From positions 173,086 to 237,085 of the forward strand of contig JALHMS010000004.1 of the NCBI GenBank assembly GCA_022843925.1: a stretch of DNA of 64,000 bases, read 5' to 3'. The translations under genes were made by a program, and so were the position numbers. Source of the DNA: Burkholderiales bacterium (GTDB taxonomy: Bacteria > Pseudomonadota > Gammaproteobacteria > Burkholderiales > Ga0077523). Below are positions 33,027-43,143 of this stretch, piece after piece. How positions within the stretch are numbered: the first letter of the stretch is position 1; each line of letters begins with the position of its first letter. The notes beneath the pieces were generated by a model. That model was given only the letters and a program-made list of their open reading frames with translations, was not told the origin of the DNA and searched no databases.

Positions 33027-33548
33027 TCAGTCCGCGGCCCTGAGTTGTTCGCGGTACAGCGCGATCTTCTTCACGTAGTTGTCGGCGTTCCACTGGATCA
33101 TCGCGATCTCTTCGTCGGTGACCTCACGGATGATCTTCCCCGGTGCCCCCATCACTAGGGACCGGTCGGGAATCTCCTTCCCTTCGGTGATCAAGGAATT
33201 GGCACCGATAATGCAATGCCGCCCGATCTTCGCCCGATTCATGATCACGCTCTTGATGCCGACCAGGGTGCAGTCGCCGACGCTACAGCCGTGGAGCATC
33301 ACCAAGTGCCCCACCGTGACATCCTGGCCGAGGGTGAGCGCGAGACCGTCGTCGGTGTGGAGCACGGCGCCATCCTGGACGTTGCTGCGGGCGCCGATGG
33401 TGATGCGGTCGTTGTCGCCGCGGATCACCGCGTTGAACCAGACACTCGCCTGGTCCTCGAGGACGACATCGCCGATCACCGCGGCGTTGGGCGCCACGTA
33501 CGCGGAACTGCGGCACTGCACGTGCTTGTCGCCGAGACTGAATTTCAT
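33027..33548 (-). CDS. Gamma-carbonic-anhydrase family protein (YrdA/PaaY-like)
   Basis: A 173-residue left-handed beta-helix protein with hexapeptide repeats (AAVIGDVVLEDQASVWFNAV, ITIGARSNVQDGAVLHTDDG). The three zinc-ligand histidines are recognisable in VLHTDD, VGHLVML and MLHGCSVGD, as in Cam/YrdA. A C-terminal helix region packs on the trimer. Many such proteins are carbonic anhydrases or thioesterase-like with unclear roles. ATG 33548 follows AGGACCGCCC. A TATAAT -10 lies about 50 bases upstream on this strand. Neighbours give no pathway hint. Confidence 0.9.
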   Translation of the reverse strand: MKFSLGDKHVQCRSSAYVAPNAAVIGDVVLEDQASVWFNAVIRGDNDRITIGARSNVQDGAVLHTDDGLALTLGQDVTVGHLVMLHGCSVGDCTLVGIKSVIMNRAKIGRHCIIGANSLITEGKEIPDRSLVMGAPGKIIREVTDEEIAMIQWNADNYVKKIALYREQLRAAD

Positions 33549-33599
33549 GGGCGGTCCTCGTAGTCGTCCAGTGCCGGCGGGTGCCGGCGAAGGGGCCGG

Positions 33600-33605
33600 A
33601 TTATA
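33600..33605 (-). promoter_or_regulatory. -10 element (TATAAT) for the gamma-carbonic anhydrase gene
   Basis: CTATAATCC on the minus strand, about 52 bases upstream of the ATG at 33548. Confidence 0.5.
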
Positions 33606-33747
33606 GGCGGGACCCTCGTGCCCGGGCGCTTCGTGCGGCCCGGGATCGCTTTATCCAGCCGGACGTTCCGTCATTGTCCGTGGCGTGGTGCCACACGATA
33701 ATGTCGGCCGCCGTTTTCGAAGACCTAGATTCCTGGAGGATCGCAGC

Positions 33748-34809
33748 ATGACTGACATCGCCGGCCTGTTGGGCGCCCACGCCGAAAGCCTTTTGAACCA
33801 CGTGTCCAAGGCCATCCCGAAAGAGAGCCTGCATCTGCCGGGCCCCGATTTCGTGGACCGCGTGGTGGCGTCGAGCGACCGCTCGCCAGCCGTCATGCGC
33901 AGCCTCCAGCAGATGTTCGATCATGGCCGTCTCGGGCGCACGGGCTACCTGTCGATCCTCCCGGTGGATCAGGGCATCGAGCACAGCGCGGGTGCCTCCT
34001 TCGCGAAGAATCCCATCTACTTCGACCCCGAGAACATCGTGAAGCTCGCGATGGAGGGTGGCTGCAACGCAGTGGCCTCCACGCTCGGTGTCCTGGGCGC
34101 CGTGGCCCGGAAGTACGCCCACCGCATCCCGTTCATGCTGAAGTTCAACCACAACGAGTTCCTGACCTACCCGAACAAGTTCGACCAGATCTGCTTCGCG
34201 CGGATCAAGCAGGCGAAGGACATGGGGGCGGTGTCGGTGGGGGCCACGATCTACTTCGGTTCCGCGGAATCGTCGCGGCAGATCGTCGAGGTGAGCGAAG
34301 CCTTCCAGATGGCCCATGAACTCGGGCTCGCGACCATCCTGTGGTGCTATCTGCGCAATCCGGATTTCAAGCGCGACAAGGACTACCACGTGGCCGCCGA
34401 CCTGACCGGTCAGGCCAACCATCTCGGCGTGACGATCGAGGCGGACATCATCAAGCAGAAGCTGCCCGAGAACAACGGCGGCTTCCTCGCGCTCAACTCG
34501 AAGGACAACCCGTACGGAAAGTCCGACAAGCGCATGTACTCCGACCTTGCCACCGACCACCCGATCGACCTCACGCGATACCAGATCGCGAACTGCTACA
34601 TGGGGCGTGCGGGCCTGATCAACTCGGGCGGTGCCTCCGGCGACAACGACCTCGCGGATGCCGTACGCACGGCGGTCATCAACAAGCGCGCCGGCGGGAT
34701 GGGGCTCATCTCCGGTCGCAAGGCGTTTCAGAAACCGATCCGCGATGGTGTCGAGATCCTCAACGCCATCCAGGACGTCTACCTGGCGAAGGACGTCACG
34801 ATCGCCTGA
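33748..34809 (+). CDS. fbaB: Class I fructose-bisphosphate aldolase (FbaB/DhnA family)
   Basis: A 353-residue Schiff-base aldolase that interconverts fructose 1,6-bisphosphate with dihydroxyacetone phosphate and glyceraldehyde 3-phosphate. Family features include [16 protein letters not shown] near residue 75, an internal KFNHNEF strand with a lysine, VGATIYFGS, and the phosphate-binding C-terminal GGASGDNDL and [15 protein letters not shown] 33748 follows TGGAGGA. A hairpin follows the stop. Together with the PPi-type phosphofructokinase and membrane pyrophosphatase at 37-41 kb it covers reversible upper glycolysis. Confidence 0.93.
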   Translation: MTDIAGLLGAHAESLLNHVSKAIPKESLHLPGPDFVDRVVASSDRSPAVMRSLQQMFDHGRLGRTGYLSILPVDQGIEHSAGASFAKNPIYFDPENIVKLAMEGGCNAVASTLGVLGAVARKYAHRIPFMLKFNHNEFLTYPNKFDQICFARIKQAKDMGAVSVGATIYFGSAESSRQIVEVSEAFQMAHELGLATILWCYLRNPDFKRDKDYHVAADLTGQANHLGVTIEADIIKQKLPENNGGFLALNSKDNPYGKSDKRMYSDLATDHPIDLTRYQIANCYMGRAGLINSGGASGDNDLADAVRTAVINKRAGGMGLISGRKAFQKPIRDGVEILNAIQDVYLAKDVTIA

Positions 34810-34823
34810 TCGATCGGCCTGTC

Positions 34824-34862
34824 CCGTGGCCTCCGCGGCGCAGCCCGCCGCGGAGGCCACGG
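34824..34862 (+). terminator. Hairpin after fbaB
   Basis: 17-bp perfect arms (CCGTGGCCTCCGCGGCG and its complement) with a 5-base loop, 14 bases past the fbaB stop. No T-run follows. Confidence 0.7.
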
Positions 34863-35012
34863 AAGTCTCTCCGTACGATGACGCGTGCTGCCGCGTTGGC
34901 CCGCCACCACCGATCGGGTCGCGGATTGTCGCCGTTTGTCGAAGGTGTTGCACGAGGTAGCGAGTGAGCGAGAATCGATGGGGTCGAGCCCAACTCCCGG
35001 GAGCCTCATCCC

Positions 35013-35399
35013 ATGCGCCCTCCGATGTATCGAATCCTGTGCTTCCTCATCCCTGCCGTCACGTCCGCGCCTCCCGTCCACGCCGAGGATGACGCGCAGG
35101 CGCTCGTCCGCCTGAAAGCGGAGATCACACAGGTCGTCGGTGACGGTCGCTGCGGCAACGTGTCGTTCTGTCGCATCCTGCCCATGGGGTACGATGCCTG
35201 CGGAAATCCGACCGCGTGGATCGCCTACAACAACGCGCCGGACATCAAGGAAATCCTCGAGACGAAGGCGTCGGAAGTGACCTTCGTCGAGGAAGATCGA
35301 ATGCGGGGCAAGCCGAAGCCCGCCGACTGCAAACCCGTCAGGGCACCCAAGCTCGCCTGCATCAACGGGCGCTGCGTCGTGGGTGACCTGAGCTACTGA
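35013..35399 (+). CDS. Small secreted Cys-rich hypothetical protein
   Basis: A 128-residue protein with a signal peptide (about 1-24, ending VHA before EDDAQA) and six cysteines in the mature part (GRCGNVSFC, DACGN, ADCKP, LACINGRC), suggesting disulfide bonds in the periplasm or outside. The core GDGRCGNVSFCRILPMGYDACG is not one I can assign to a named family. The start at 35013 is the best in frame, though a second ATG four codons later would give an equally good signal peptide. It lies 10 bases before the VOC gene, possibly co-transcribed. Confidence 0.7.
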   Translation: MRPPMYRILCFLIPAVTSAPPVHAEDDAQALVRLKAEITQVVGDGRCGNVSFCRILPMGYDACGNPTAWIAYNNAPDIKEILETKASEVTFVEEDRMRGKPKPADCKPVRAPKLACINGRCVVGDLSY

Positions 35400-35409
35400 A
35401 CGGAACATC

Positions 35410-35904
35410 GTGCCTGCAGCCTCCCCCAACCGCCTCAAGAAGCTCGTTCCCAGCCTCGGCGTCGCCGACCTCCGTCGCTCGATCGCGTTCTATCGCGATT
35501 TCTTCGGGTTCACGCTCGTCGATGCCTACGAGGACGAAGCCGGTGCGCCCGTCTGGTGCTGGCTCCGCTCCGGACTGGCCGAATTGATGTTGCAGCAACT
35601 CTCGACCGACCAGCAGATCGCACTCGAGCCGGCCCTCGGCCAGAGCTGGGTGCTCTATCTGAGGCCCGCGAACCTCGAGGAGACCCACGGCGCGCTGCGT
35701 GCGGCGGATGTCGAGGTCACGGATATCGCGGAGACGAGCTACGGTGCTCGCGAGTGCTTCGCCACCGACCCCGACGGGTACGAACTCTGGCTTTCGGAAC
35801 CGGAGTCCGGCAGCGGTCCGGACGATGAGGACGACGACGAGGAGGACGACGAAGACGACGAGGACGACGACATCGCGGATCCCGCCAGCGGGCCGCTGCA
35901 CTGA
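35410..35904 (+). CDS. VOC/glyoxalase-family protein with poly-acidic tail
   Basis: A 164-residue protein whose first 135 residues form a VOC (glyoxalase/bleomycin-resistance) domain: LVPSLGVADLRRSIAFYRDF, PVWCWLRSGLAELMLQQ, and FATDPDGYELWLSEPE. The GTG at 35410 is the likely start. The C-terminus is a run of about 20 residues made almost only of Asp and Glu (DDEDDDEEDD...), unusual for this family. It may bind basic proteins, metal ions or nucleic-acid-binding partners, or it may simply be disordered. The enzymatic activity cannot be predicted. Confidence 0.82.
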   Translation: MPAASPNRLKKLVPSLGVADLRRSIAFYRDFFGFTLVDAYEDEAGAPVWCWLRSGLAELMLQQLSTDQQIALEPALGQSWVLYLRPANLEETHGALRAADVEVTDIAETSYGARECFATDPDGYELWLSEPESGSGPDDEDDDEEDDEDDEDDDIADPASGPLH

Positions 35905-36352
35905 GCGGGACGCGGGCGGTGGCCGCGCCAGGGGACGAGGCACTCGGCACTGCCCGCGGACGACGTAGCCGTGCGCTGCTGCCGCCTTCCCCGCGCAGGG
36001 CATCGGTGCGCGAGCCGACGTGTCCCGGCAACGAATCCACCGACTGACCTGCGTCCGTGCTCGCGGGGATGCGCGGTTCCGCACGGCTTGATGCTCATCT
36101 TCTCCCGTAGCGCCGTGATGGTGCGCACGGGGATGGCCCTGGTTCCCGGACCAGAAGCCTGGCGTCGAGCGATCGCCGAGATTTCGAGGCATGCCCCGCG
36201 TCTGTCGTCATTGGCCGACGATGGGGGCGCGTGCGGACGAGGCAGTGCCCGCCGTGGGTCGCATGGGGGGTTCGCCGGCACTTTGCGCCGATCCGTCGAG
36301 TGCCTTCGCCTCCGAGGGAAGTGCCGTCCCGCGCAGGGAGGCTGTCGATCGC
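35905..36352. other. Gap without recognisable gene
   Basis: 448 bases between convergent genes. Open frames here are short, Arg/Pro-rich and lack plausible ribosome-binding sites or family features. I see no strong terminator, RNA gene or repeat. Confidence 0.5.
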
Positions 36353-37366
36353 TCAGCGGGCGAGGAGATCCCGCAGGGCGGAGTCGAGATAGGACATCTC
36401 TTCCGGAAAGCGGCCCGGCGCGCCGGCACAGTGTCCGAAGGCCGACCGGAAGGGCCGCAACTCGGCATCCGGAATCAAGGCCATCTCCCGCAGGCTCTCC
36501 TCGAGCGTGAAGTACATGTCCTGGTCGCAGGGCATCACGATCGTCTTCGCGCGGATGCTGGACAGCGCCCGTTCGAAATTGCCCCGGTACATGTCGTTGG
36601 CGGATGCATCGCCGTGCTGCCAGGTCCAGAGCATCGCCAGCAGGTCATTGGCGTCGCAGGCCAGGTGATCGTCCTCCCACGAGACGAGGAATTCCTCCAG
36701 CGTCCCGAAGCCGAGTGCCTTGTACAGGCGGTTCCGGTAGAAATCGGCGGAGTAGGCCCATCCCGCGTAGGCACGTCCGAAGGCCCGGAGGCCGGCTTCG
36801 GGGGGGGCAGCGTAGTCCCCGTCGCGGAACATCGAATCGGCTCTCAACGCTGCCTTCACGCCTTCTAGGAACACATGGTTGATCGGCGAGCAGCGGGCCG
36901 CGCCACAGAACGGAAGCAGACGCTCCACCATGTCGGGGAACAGCGCCGCCCAGTGATAGGCCTGCATCGCCCCCATCGACCAGCCCGTGGCGAGCGCGAT
37001 GCGCTTCACACCCAGATGCCGGGTGAGGAGCCGGTACTGGCAGAGCACGTTGTCGAAGATGGTGACGCGTGGAAAGCGTGCCCCGCCGCGAAGTCCGCGG
37101 GTGTTGCTGGGAGACGACGAAAGGCCGTTGCCGAACATGTCCGGCACGACGATGAACCAGTCGGAAGGGTCCAAGGCGCGTCCGGGACCGATCATCCGCG
37201 CATTCGAACGATGCGTACCGGTGTAGTACGTGGGGAAGAGGATGCAGTTGTCGCCCGTGGCGTTGAGCCTGCCCCACGTCCGGAACGTGAGGCGCGCGTC
37301 GGGTAGCGTGTCGCCGCTACGCAGTCGCACGTCGCCGAGGGGATAGATATCGAAGTCGAGAGTCAT
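36353..37366 (-). CDS. MetX-family alpha/beta hydrolase (homoserine O-acetyltransferase-like)
   Basis: A 337-residue alpha/beta-fold protein of the MetX family. It has PTYYTGTHRSNARMIGPG and PDMFGNGLSSSPSN near the N-terminus, the nucleophile elbow ATGWSMGAMQAYHWA (Ser), an acid in MPCDQDMYFTL and a His in FGHCAGAPG. True MetX transfers acetyl to homoserine, but many relatives are plain hydrolases. The usual MetX substrate-loop signatures are only partly kept, so I leave the reaction open. I chose ATG 37366; a GTG at 37378 is an alternative. Convergent with the VOC gene. Confidence 0.8.
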   Translation of the reverse strand: MTLDFDIYPLGDVRLRSGDTLPDARLTFRTWGRLNATGDNCILFPTYYTGTHRSNARMIGPGRALDPSDWFIVVPDMFGNGLSSSPSNTRGLRGGARFPRVTIFDNVLCQYRLLTRHLGVKRIALATGWSMGAMQAYHWAALFPDMVERLLPFCGAARCSPINHVFLEGVKAALRADSMFRDGDYAAPPEAGLRAFGRAYAGWAYSADFYRNRLYKALGFGTLEEFLVSWEDDHLACDANDLLAMLWTWQHGDASANDMYRGNFERALSSIRAKTIVMPCDQDMYFTLEESLREMALIPDAELRPFRSAFGHCAGAPGRFPEEMSYLDSALRDLLAR

Positions 37367-37586
37367 CGGCGCATTCACGACGGCACGTCCGCAGAGTGGC
37401 AGGGGCTGCGTTGCGCGGGACCCACGGGCCCCGCCGTTTCGCGCGGTGATACCTAGCGAAACCCGGTCCAGGGCAGCGTGTGCGTGGGGGCTCCCGCGGT
37501 GGAGACTTGTCTGCACCGTGCCGGTGCCAGCGATGCACTGCAAGTCCGTAAGCGGCAGCGTGCCGACGCGCACGGGCTCGCGGAAA

Positions 37587-37616
37587 CGACAACGGCTCCC
37601 GAAGGAGCCGCTGTCG
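37587..37616 (-). terminator. Terminator after hppA
   Basis: A 13-bp stem with one G-T pair (CGACAGCGGCTCC / GGAGCCGTTGTCG) and a UUCG tetraloop, followed on the minus strand by TTTCC, 24 bases past the hppA stop. Confidence 0.85.
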
Positions 37617-37639
37617 TTGTTGCCGGTGGAGCGTGTCGA

Positions 37640-39685
37640 TCAGAGGAGCGGCACGATCAGCAGGGCGACGATGTTGATGATCTTGATGAGCGGGTTCACC
37701 GCCGGGCCGGCGGTGTCCTTGTAGGGGTCACCCACGGTGTCACCGGTCACGGCCGCCTTGTGCGCGTCCGAACCCTTGCCGCCGTGATGGCCGTCCTCGA
37801 TGTACTTTTTCGCGTTGTCCCACGCGCCACCACCGGTGGTCATCGAGATCGCGACGAAGAGACCGGTGACGATCGTCCCCATGAGGAGACCGCCGAGGGC
37901 CGCGGGTCCGAGGACCAGGCCCACGATGATCGGCACGAGCACGGGAAGCAGCGACGGGATCATCATCTCCTTGATCGCCGCCGTCGTCAGCATGTCGACG
38001 GCGCGACCGTACTCCGGCTTCGCCGTGCCTTCCATGATGCCCTTGATGTCGCGGAACTGGCGACGTACTTCCTCGACCACCGCGCCGGCTGCGCGCCCGA
38101 CCGCTTCCATCGCCATGGCGCCGAAGAGGTAGGGGATCAGACCGCCGATGAAGAGACCGACGATCACGAGCGGGTTGGAGAGATCGAACACGATGCTCTT
38201 GCCGGCGGCTTCCAGCGCATGCGTGTAGTCGGCGAAGAGCACGAGGGCGGCGAGGCCGGCGGAACCGATCGCGTAACCCTTCGTCACGGCCTTTGTCGTG
38301 TTGCCCACGGCGTCGAGCGGATCGGTGATCGCGCGGACGCTGGGGGGCATCTCGGCCATCTCGGCGATACCGCCGGCGTTGTCCGTGATCGGGCCGTAGG
38401 CGTCGAGCGCCACGACGATGCCGGCCATCGACAGCATGGCGGTGGCTGCGATCGCGATGCCGTAGAGGCCCGCGAGCGCATGCGACGCCAGGATGGCTGC
38501 GCACACTGCCAGCACCGGCCAGGCGCACGACTTCATCGACACGCCGATGCCCGCGATGATGTTGGTCGCGTGGCCCGTCGTGGACGCCTGCGCCACGTGC
38601 TTCACCGGGGCGAAATCGGTGCCCGTGTAGTACTCGGTGATGTACACGAGGGCGCCGGTGAGGATGATGCCGACGACGGAGGCGCCGAACAGCGCCATGG
38701 TCGTGACCTTGCCGTCCGTGGCTTCGGCCACGCCGCCCATGATCCAGTTGGTCACGAAGAAGAAGGCGACGAGCGAGATCACGGCCGAGACCGCGAGGCC
38801 GCGGTAGAGCGCGTTCATGATCTTGCCGCCCGGCCGCGCCTTCACGAAGTAGCATCCGATGATGGAGGCGATGATCGACACGCCGCCCAGCACCAGGGGA
38901 TACACGACCGCGGCGTCGCCCATGTTCGCGAATGCGAGCGCGCCCACCAGCATCGTCGCGATGATCGTGACCGCGTACGTCTCGAACAGGTCGGCGGCCA
39001 TGCCCGCGCAGTCACCCACGTTGTCACCGACGTTGTCGGCGATCACCGCCGGGTTGCGCGGATCGTCCTCGGGGATGCCGGCTTCGACCTTGCCCACGAG
39101 GTCGGCGCCGACGTCCGCGCCCTTCGTGAAGATGCCGCCGCCCAGTCGCGCGAAGATCGAGATCAGCGAGGATCCGAACGCGAGACCCACCATCGGGTGC
39201 AGAAGATCGATCAGGCTGGCTTCCCCGCCCGTCGCCTTAAGGATCACGTAGTAGCCCGCCACACCCAGCATGCCGAGCCCGACGACGAGCATGCCGGTGA
39301 TCGCGCCGCCGCGGAAGGCCACGTCCAGCGCCTCGTTCAGGCCGATGGTCGCTGCCTGGGCCGTGCGCACGTTGGCGCGCACGGACACGTTCATGCCGAT
39401 GAATCCGGCAAGGCCCGACAGGATGGCGCCGATCGCGAAACCGATCGCAGTGGACAGCCCGAGACCCGGTACGACCGCGATGACGACGAACAGGACGACG
39501 CCCACGATGGCGATCGTCTTGTACTGGCGCGACAGATAGGCTTGCGCGCCCTGTTGCACCGCGAGGGCGATTTCCTGCATGCGGGCGTTGCCCGCGGGCC
39601 GCGCGAGGATCCACTGGATCGAGATGATCCCGTAGAGCACGGCGGCGGCGCCGCACGCAAGAGCCAGGATGAGACCTGAAGACAT
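37640..39685 (-). CDS. hppA: Membrane-bound proton-pumping pyrophosphatase, K+-independent type
   Basis: A 681-residue integral membrane H+-translocating pyrophosphatase with about 16 membrane helices, coupling PPi hydrolysis to proton pumping. The catalytic motifs [20 protein letters not shown] and [19 protein letters not shown] are intact. The sequence [16 protein letters not shown] carries Lys where K+-dependent enzymes have Ala, marking the K+-independent class. ATG 39685 ([13 protein letters not shown]) follows GGGGGA; upstream reading of the frame is repetitive and noncoding. It lies downstream of a PPi-type phosphofructokinase gene on the same strand, suggesting a pyrophosphate-based energy module. 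Confidence 0.94.
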   Translation of the reverse strand: MSSGLILALACGAAAVLYGIISIQWILARPAGNARMQEIALAVQQGAQAYLSRQYKTIAIVGVVLFVVIAVVPGLGLSTAIGFAIGAILSGLAGFIGMNVSVRANVRTAQAATIGLNEALDVAFRGGAITGMLVVGLGMLGVAGYYVILKATGGEASLIDLLHPMVGLAFGSSLISIFARLGGGIFTKGADVGADLVGKVEAGIPEDDPRNPAVIADNVGDNVGDCAGMAADLFETYAVTIIATMLVGALAFANMGDAAVVYPLVLGGVSIIASIIGCYFVKARPGGKIMNALYRGLAVSAVISLVAFFFVTNWIMGGVAEATDGKVTTMALFGASVVGIILTGALVYITEYYTGTDFAPVKHVAQASTTGHATNIIAGIGVSMKSCAWPVLAVCAAILASHALAGLYGIAIAATAMLSMAGIVVALDAYGPITDNAGGIAEMAEMPPSVRAITDPLDAVGNTTKAVTKGYAIGSAGLAALVLFADYTHALEAAGKSIVFDLSNPLVIVGLFIGGLIPYLFGAMAMEAVGRAAGAVVEEVRRQFRDIKGIMEGTAKPEYGRAVDMLTTAAIKEMMIPSLLPVLVPIIVGLVLGPAALGGLLMGTIVTGLFVAISMTTGGGAWDNAKKYIEDGHHGGKGSDAHKAAVTGDTVGDPYKDTAGPAVNPLIKIINIVALLIVPLL

Positions 39686-39932
39686 GAGTCCCCCAATAGT
39701 TGCCGGATGAAGTACGACGAATGATCCGCCATCGAAAGTGTGGCGGGCTTGACTACTCCGAAGCCTCTTGACGGGCCACTTCTGGACTGCACGAACACTT
39801 TGCCGAAGGCCGCCTGAACGGGCCGGCGAGCCTGAGTACCCTGCTGCGTCTGCACTGCCACATCTGCGCTGCTGCATCCGACGTACGACGCCGACACTGC
39901 CGGCCGAACCCGGCATCGCCCCGTCTTTCGAC

Positions 39933-39968
39933 CTGTCGGTTGCCCTGTCGGTTGCCCTGTCGGTTGCC
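39933..39968. repeat. Three tandem 12-bp repeats upstream of hppA
   Basis: CTGTCGGTTGCC three times without a mismatch, in the 426-base intergenic region between hppA and the phosphofructokinase gene. No gene or clear promoter consensus is visible in the rest of this interval. Confidence 0.8.
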
Positions 39969-40111
39969 CACAATCGCGCGGTCTTCTTGGAACCCCCCTT
40001 GCAGAGAAGACGCAAAGCGTGAGACGTGTAACACGGCAAGACCACGACCGAGTCGGGCTCTCACCTAACTCGCGATTCTAGCGGTGGATTTTTGTCATGG
40101 GCAACCCGAAT

Positions 40112-41377
40112 TTACGGCGAGTGCCATGGGGGAAGCCGCCTGGGCGTGCGCCGGTTGATCAGGTGCGCGTGGATGGGGAGTCCGTCGCGAAAGGGCGGCC
40201 ATGATTCGCCGGTGACGAGCGGCAAGAGATAGGTGCGGCAGGCCGGTGTGATGTGACAGCGGTCCGCGGCGATGAACTCGTGCGGCAGCCGCCGCTCGAG
40301 GGTGGCCACCGAGTCGAGGTCGGTCATGCCGATGCGCCATCGATAGGGGTTGTCCGATTCGCGCACGATCACCGGCATGGTGCCGTTGTGTCCGTCGAGT
40401 GCGAAGTTCACCGCGGCCTGACCGACCGCCTCGGCGTGGGCGAGGTCGGTGGCGGAGGCGAGGTGGCGTGCCGCCCGTTGCAGATAGTCGGCCGTCGCCC
40501 AATGGCACTTGTAGCCGAGGCGGTCGTGCACGAGGCGTGCGAGATATGGTGCGACGCCGCCGAACTGCTCCTCCCCTGCATGCGGACCCGGGAGCGCCGA
40601 CACCGGACTGCCGGACGCATCGGAGAGTCCCTCCGACGCGCCGATCACGCAGTAGCCGAAGCGCTCGACGCTCGCGTGGACGCGGGCGAGGAAATCCGCC
40701 GGGTCGAACGGGATCTCCGCGAACAGCAGAAGGTGCGGGGGATGGTGATCGGCATCCGCTGCGAGGCCCATGGCGGCCACCATCCACCCCGCGTGCCGGC
40801 CCATGGCTTCGAGAATGAACACCTTCGTCGAGGAAGCCACCATCGACGCGACATCGGCCGCGGCCTCGCGCAGGCTCACCGCGAGGTACTTCGCCGCCGA
40901 TCCGAAGCCGGGCGAGCAGTCGGTCACGGCGAGATCGTTGTCCACGGTCTTGGGCACGTGCACGCAGGTGATCGGATAGTCGAACCGCTCGCGGAACTGG
41001 GCGAGGCTGCGCGCCGTGTCGGCGGAGCCGTTCCCGCCGTTGTAGAACACGTACCGGATGTCGTGGGCTGCGAAGACCGCGTGCAGGCGGTCCCAGGTGC
41101 GGCGATCCGCCTCGAAGCTGCCGAGACGGAATCGTGCGGATCCGAACGCGCCGCCGGGCGTGTGGCGCAGCGCGCGCAGGGTCTCCGACGTTTCGTACGA
41201 GGTGTCGATGAGGTCCTCGGCAAGGACGCCGAGGATGCCGTTCGATCCGGCGAAGACCTTGCCGATGCGGTGCGGATGGCCGCGGCAGGTCTCGATGACC
41301 GCCGCAGCGGTGGCGTTGATCACCGCGGTGACGCCGCCCGCCTGACAGTAGAGAGCGTTGGGCGGCGGGGGCGCCAC
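40112..41377 (-). CDS. pfp: 6-phosphofructokinase, probably pyrophosphate-dependent
   Basis: A 421-residue phosphofructokinase. It has the N-terminal NALYCQAGGVTAVINATA, YNGGNGSADTARSL (the GGxxS nucleotide/PPi loop), HVPKTVDNDLAVTDCSPGFGSA (the PKTxDND catalytic loop typical of PPi-PFK) and ILEAMGRHAGW. The sequence class matches long PPi-dependent enzymes, which run reversibly. I place the start at GTG 41377 behind GAAGG, 14 bases after the adk stop; a longer upstream frame overlaps adk and is Arg-rich. PPi preference is inferred from motif type and from hppA next door. Confidence 0.87.
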   Translation of the reverse strand: MAPPPPNALYCQAGGVTAVINATAAAVIETCRGHPHRIGKVFAGSNGILGVLAEDLIDTSYETSETLRALRHTPGGAFGSARFRLGSFEADRRTWDRLHAVFAAHDIRYVFYNGGNGSADTARSLAQFRERFDYPITCVHVPKTVDNDLAVTDCSPGFGSAAKYLAVSLREAAADVASMVASSTKVFILEAMGRHAGWMVAAMGLAADADHHPPHLLLFAEIPFDPADFLARVHASVERFGYCVIGASEGLSDASGSPVSALPGPHAGEEQFGGVAPYLARLVHDRLGYKCHWATADYLQRAARHLASATDLAHAEAVGQAAVNFALDGHNGTMPVIVRESDNPYRWRIGMTDLDSVATLERRLPHEFIAADRCHITPACRTYLLPLVTGESWPPFRDGLPIHAHLINRRTPRRLPPWHSP

Positions 41378-41391
41378 GGGCCTTCGCGCTG

Positions 41392-42135
<744 letters not shown>

Positions 42136-42140
<5 letters not shown>

Positions 42141-42936
42141 GCGACGCGGTTCCGGGTCCCGAGGCAAACAGTGCGCGGACGCGTTCGAGGTCTTCGGGCG
42201 TGTCGACGCCGGCCTCCGGTGCGTGCGGTGTCACCCCCACGGCAATGCGGTGTCCGTGCCAGAGCGCACGCAGCTGCTCGAGCGCTTCGTACTGTTCGAT
42301 GGGCGCGGGTTCGAGCGAAGCATAGGCACGCAGGAAGCCGCGGCGGTACGCGTAGATGCCGATGTGGCGGAAGACGGGCATCCCGGGGGGCAGGGTGCGC
42401 GAATCGCGGAACCAGTCCCGCGCGTACGGGATCGTGGCGCGACTGAAGTACAGCGCGTAGCCGGCGCGATCGGAGACCACCTTCACGATGTTCGGATCGA
42501 AGAGGTCCTCGTTGCGTTCGATGGGATGACAGGCGGTGGCGATGGCGGCGTCGGGATGGCTCGCGAGAAGATCGGCCATCTCTCGGATCAGCGACGGCGC
42601 GATCCGCGGCTCGTCGCCCTGCACGTTCACCACCACCGTGTCATCGGACCATCCGCGGGCATCGGCGACTTCCGCGATGCGGTCGGTGCCGCTCGGGTGG
42701 TCGGGTCGGGTCATCAATGCCCGGAAACCGAACTGGCGCGCTGCGGCTTCGACCGCCGGATGATCGGTGGCGATCCAGACCTCGCGCGCACCGCTTTCCA
42801 CCGCGCGCTCGGCGACGTGCACGACCATCGGCTTGCCTGCGATGTCGGCCAGTGGTTTGCCGGGGAGGCGTGTGGACGCGAAGCGGGCGGGGACGACGGC
42901 GACGAAGCCGGCGCCCGCGGGGGTGGGGGCTGCCAC
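42136..42936 (-). CDS. kdsB: KdsB, CMP-KDO synthetase
   Basis: A 266-residue 3-deoxy-manno-octulosonate cytidylyltransferase that activates KDO with CTP for lipopolysaccharide core assembly in the cytoplasm. Evidence: [28 protein letters not shown], the metal-binding [16 protein letters not shown], and [20 protein letters not shown], then YRRGFLRAY and [11 protein letters not shown]. The stop lies 3 bases from the Trm112 gene's end, in the same direction. With lpxK it forms a small lipopolysaccharide block that is common in betaproteobacteria. Confidence 0.96.
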
Positions 42937-42939
42937 GGA

Positions 42940-43143
42940 TCAGCGACGCTTGCGCCAGGCGTCGAGCTCTTCGTCGGTCAGCCGACGGGCCTCGTCCTCG
43001 AGCATCACGGGGATGTCGTCCCGCACGGGGTAGGCGAGTCCGCTCTCGACGGAGATGAGTTCGGCGCGCTCGCGGTCGTACAGGAGCGGCGCCTTCGTGA
43101 GGGGGTCGACGAGGATGTCCAGAAGCTTGGAGTCAAGAGCCAT
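42940..43143 (-). CDS. Trm112-family protein (UPF0434)
   Basis: A 67-residue protein beginning [20 protein letters not shown], with the [19 protein letters not shown] stretch of the bacterial Trm112/UPF0434 family. The zinc-binding Cys pair of some relatives is absent. It may act as a small partner for methyltransferases, but its role in bacteria is poorly known. The start overlaps the end of lpxK by 11 bases and the stop lies 3 bases before kdsB, so it is embedded in the lpxK-kdsB operon. Confidence 0.9.
   Translation of the reverse strand: MALDSKLLDILVDPLTKAPLLYDRERAELISVESGLAYPVRDDIPVMLEDEARRLTDEELDAWRKRR

Noticed and set aside
35905-36352. Coding gene in the 448-base gap
   Set aside because: Only short Arg/Pro-rich frames without ribosome-binding sites; nothing resembles a known family.
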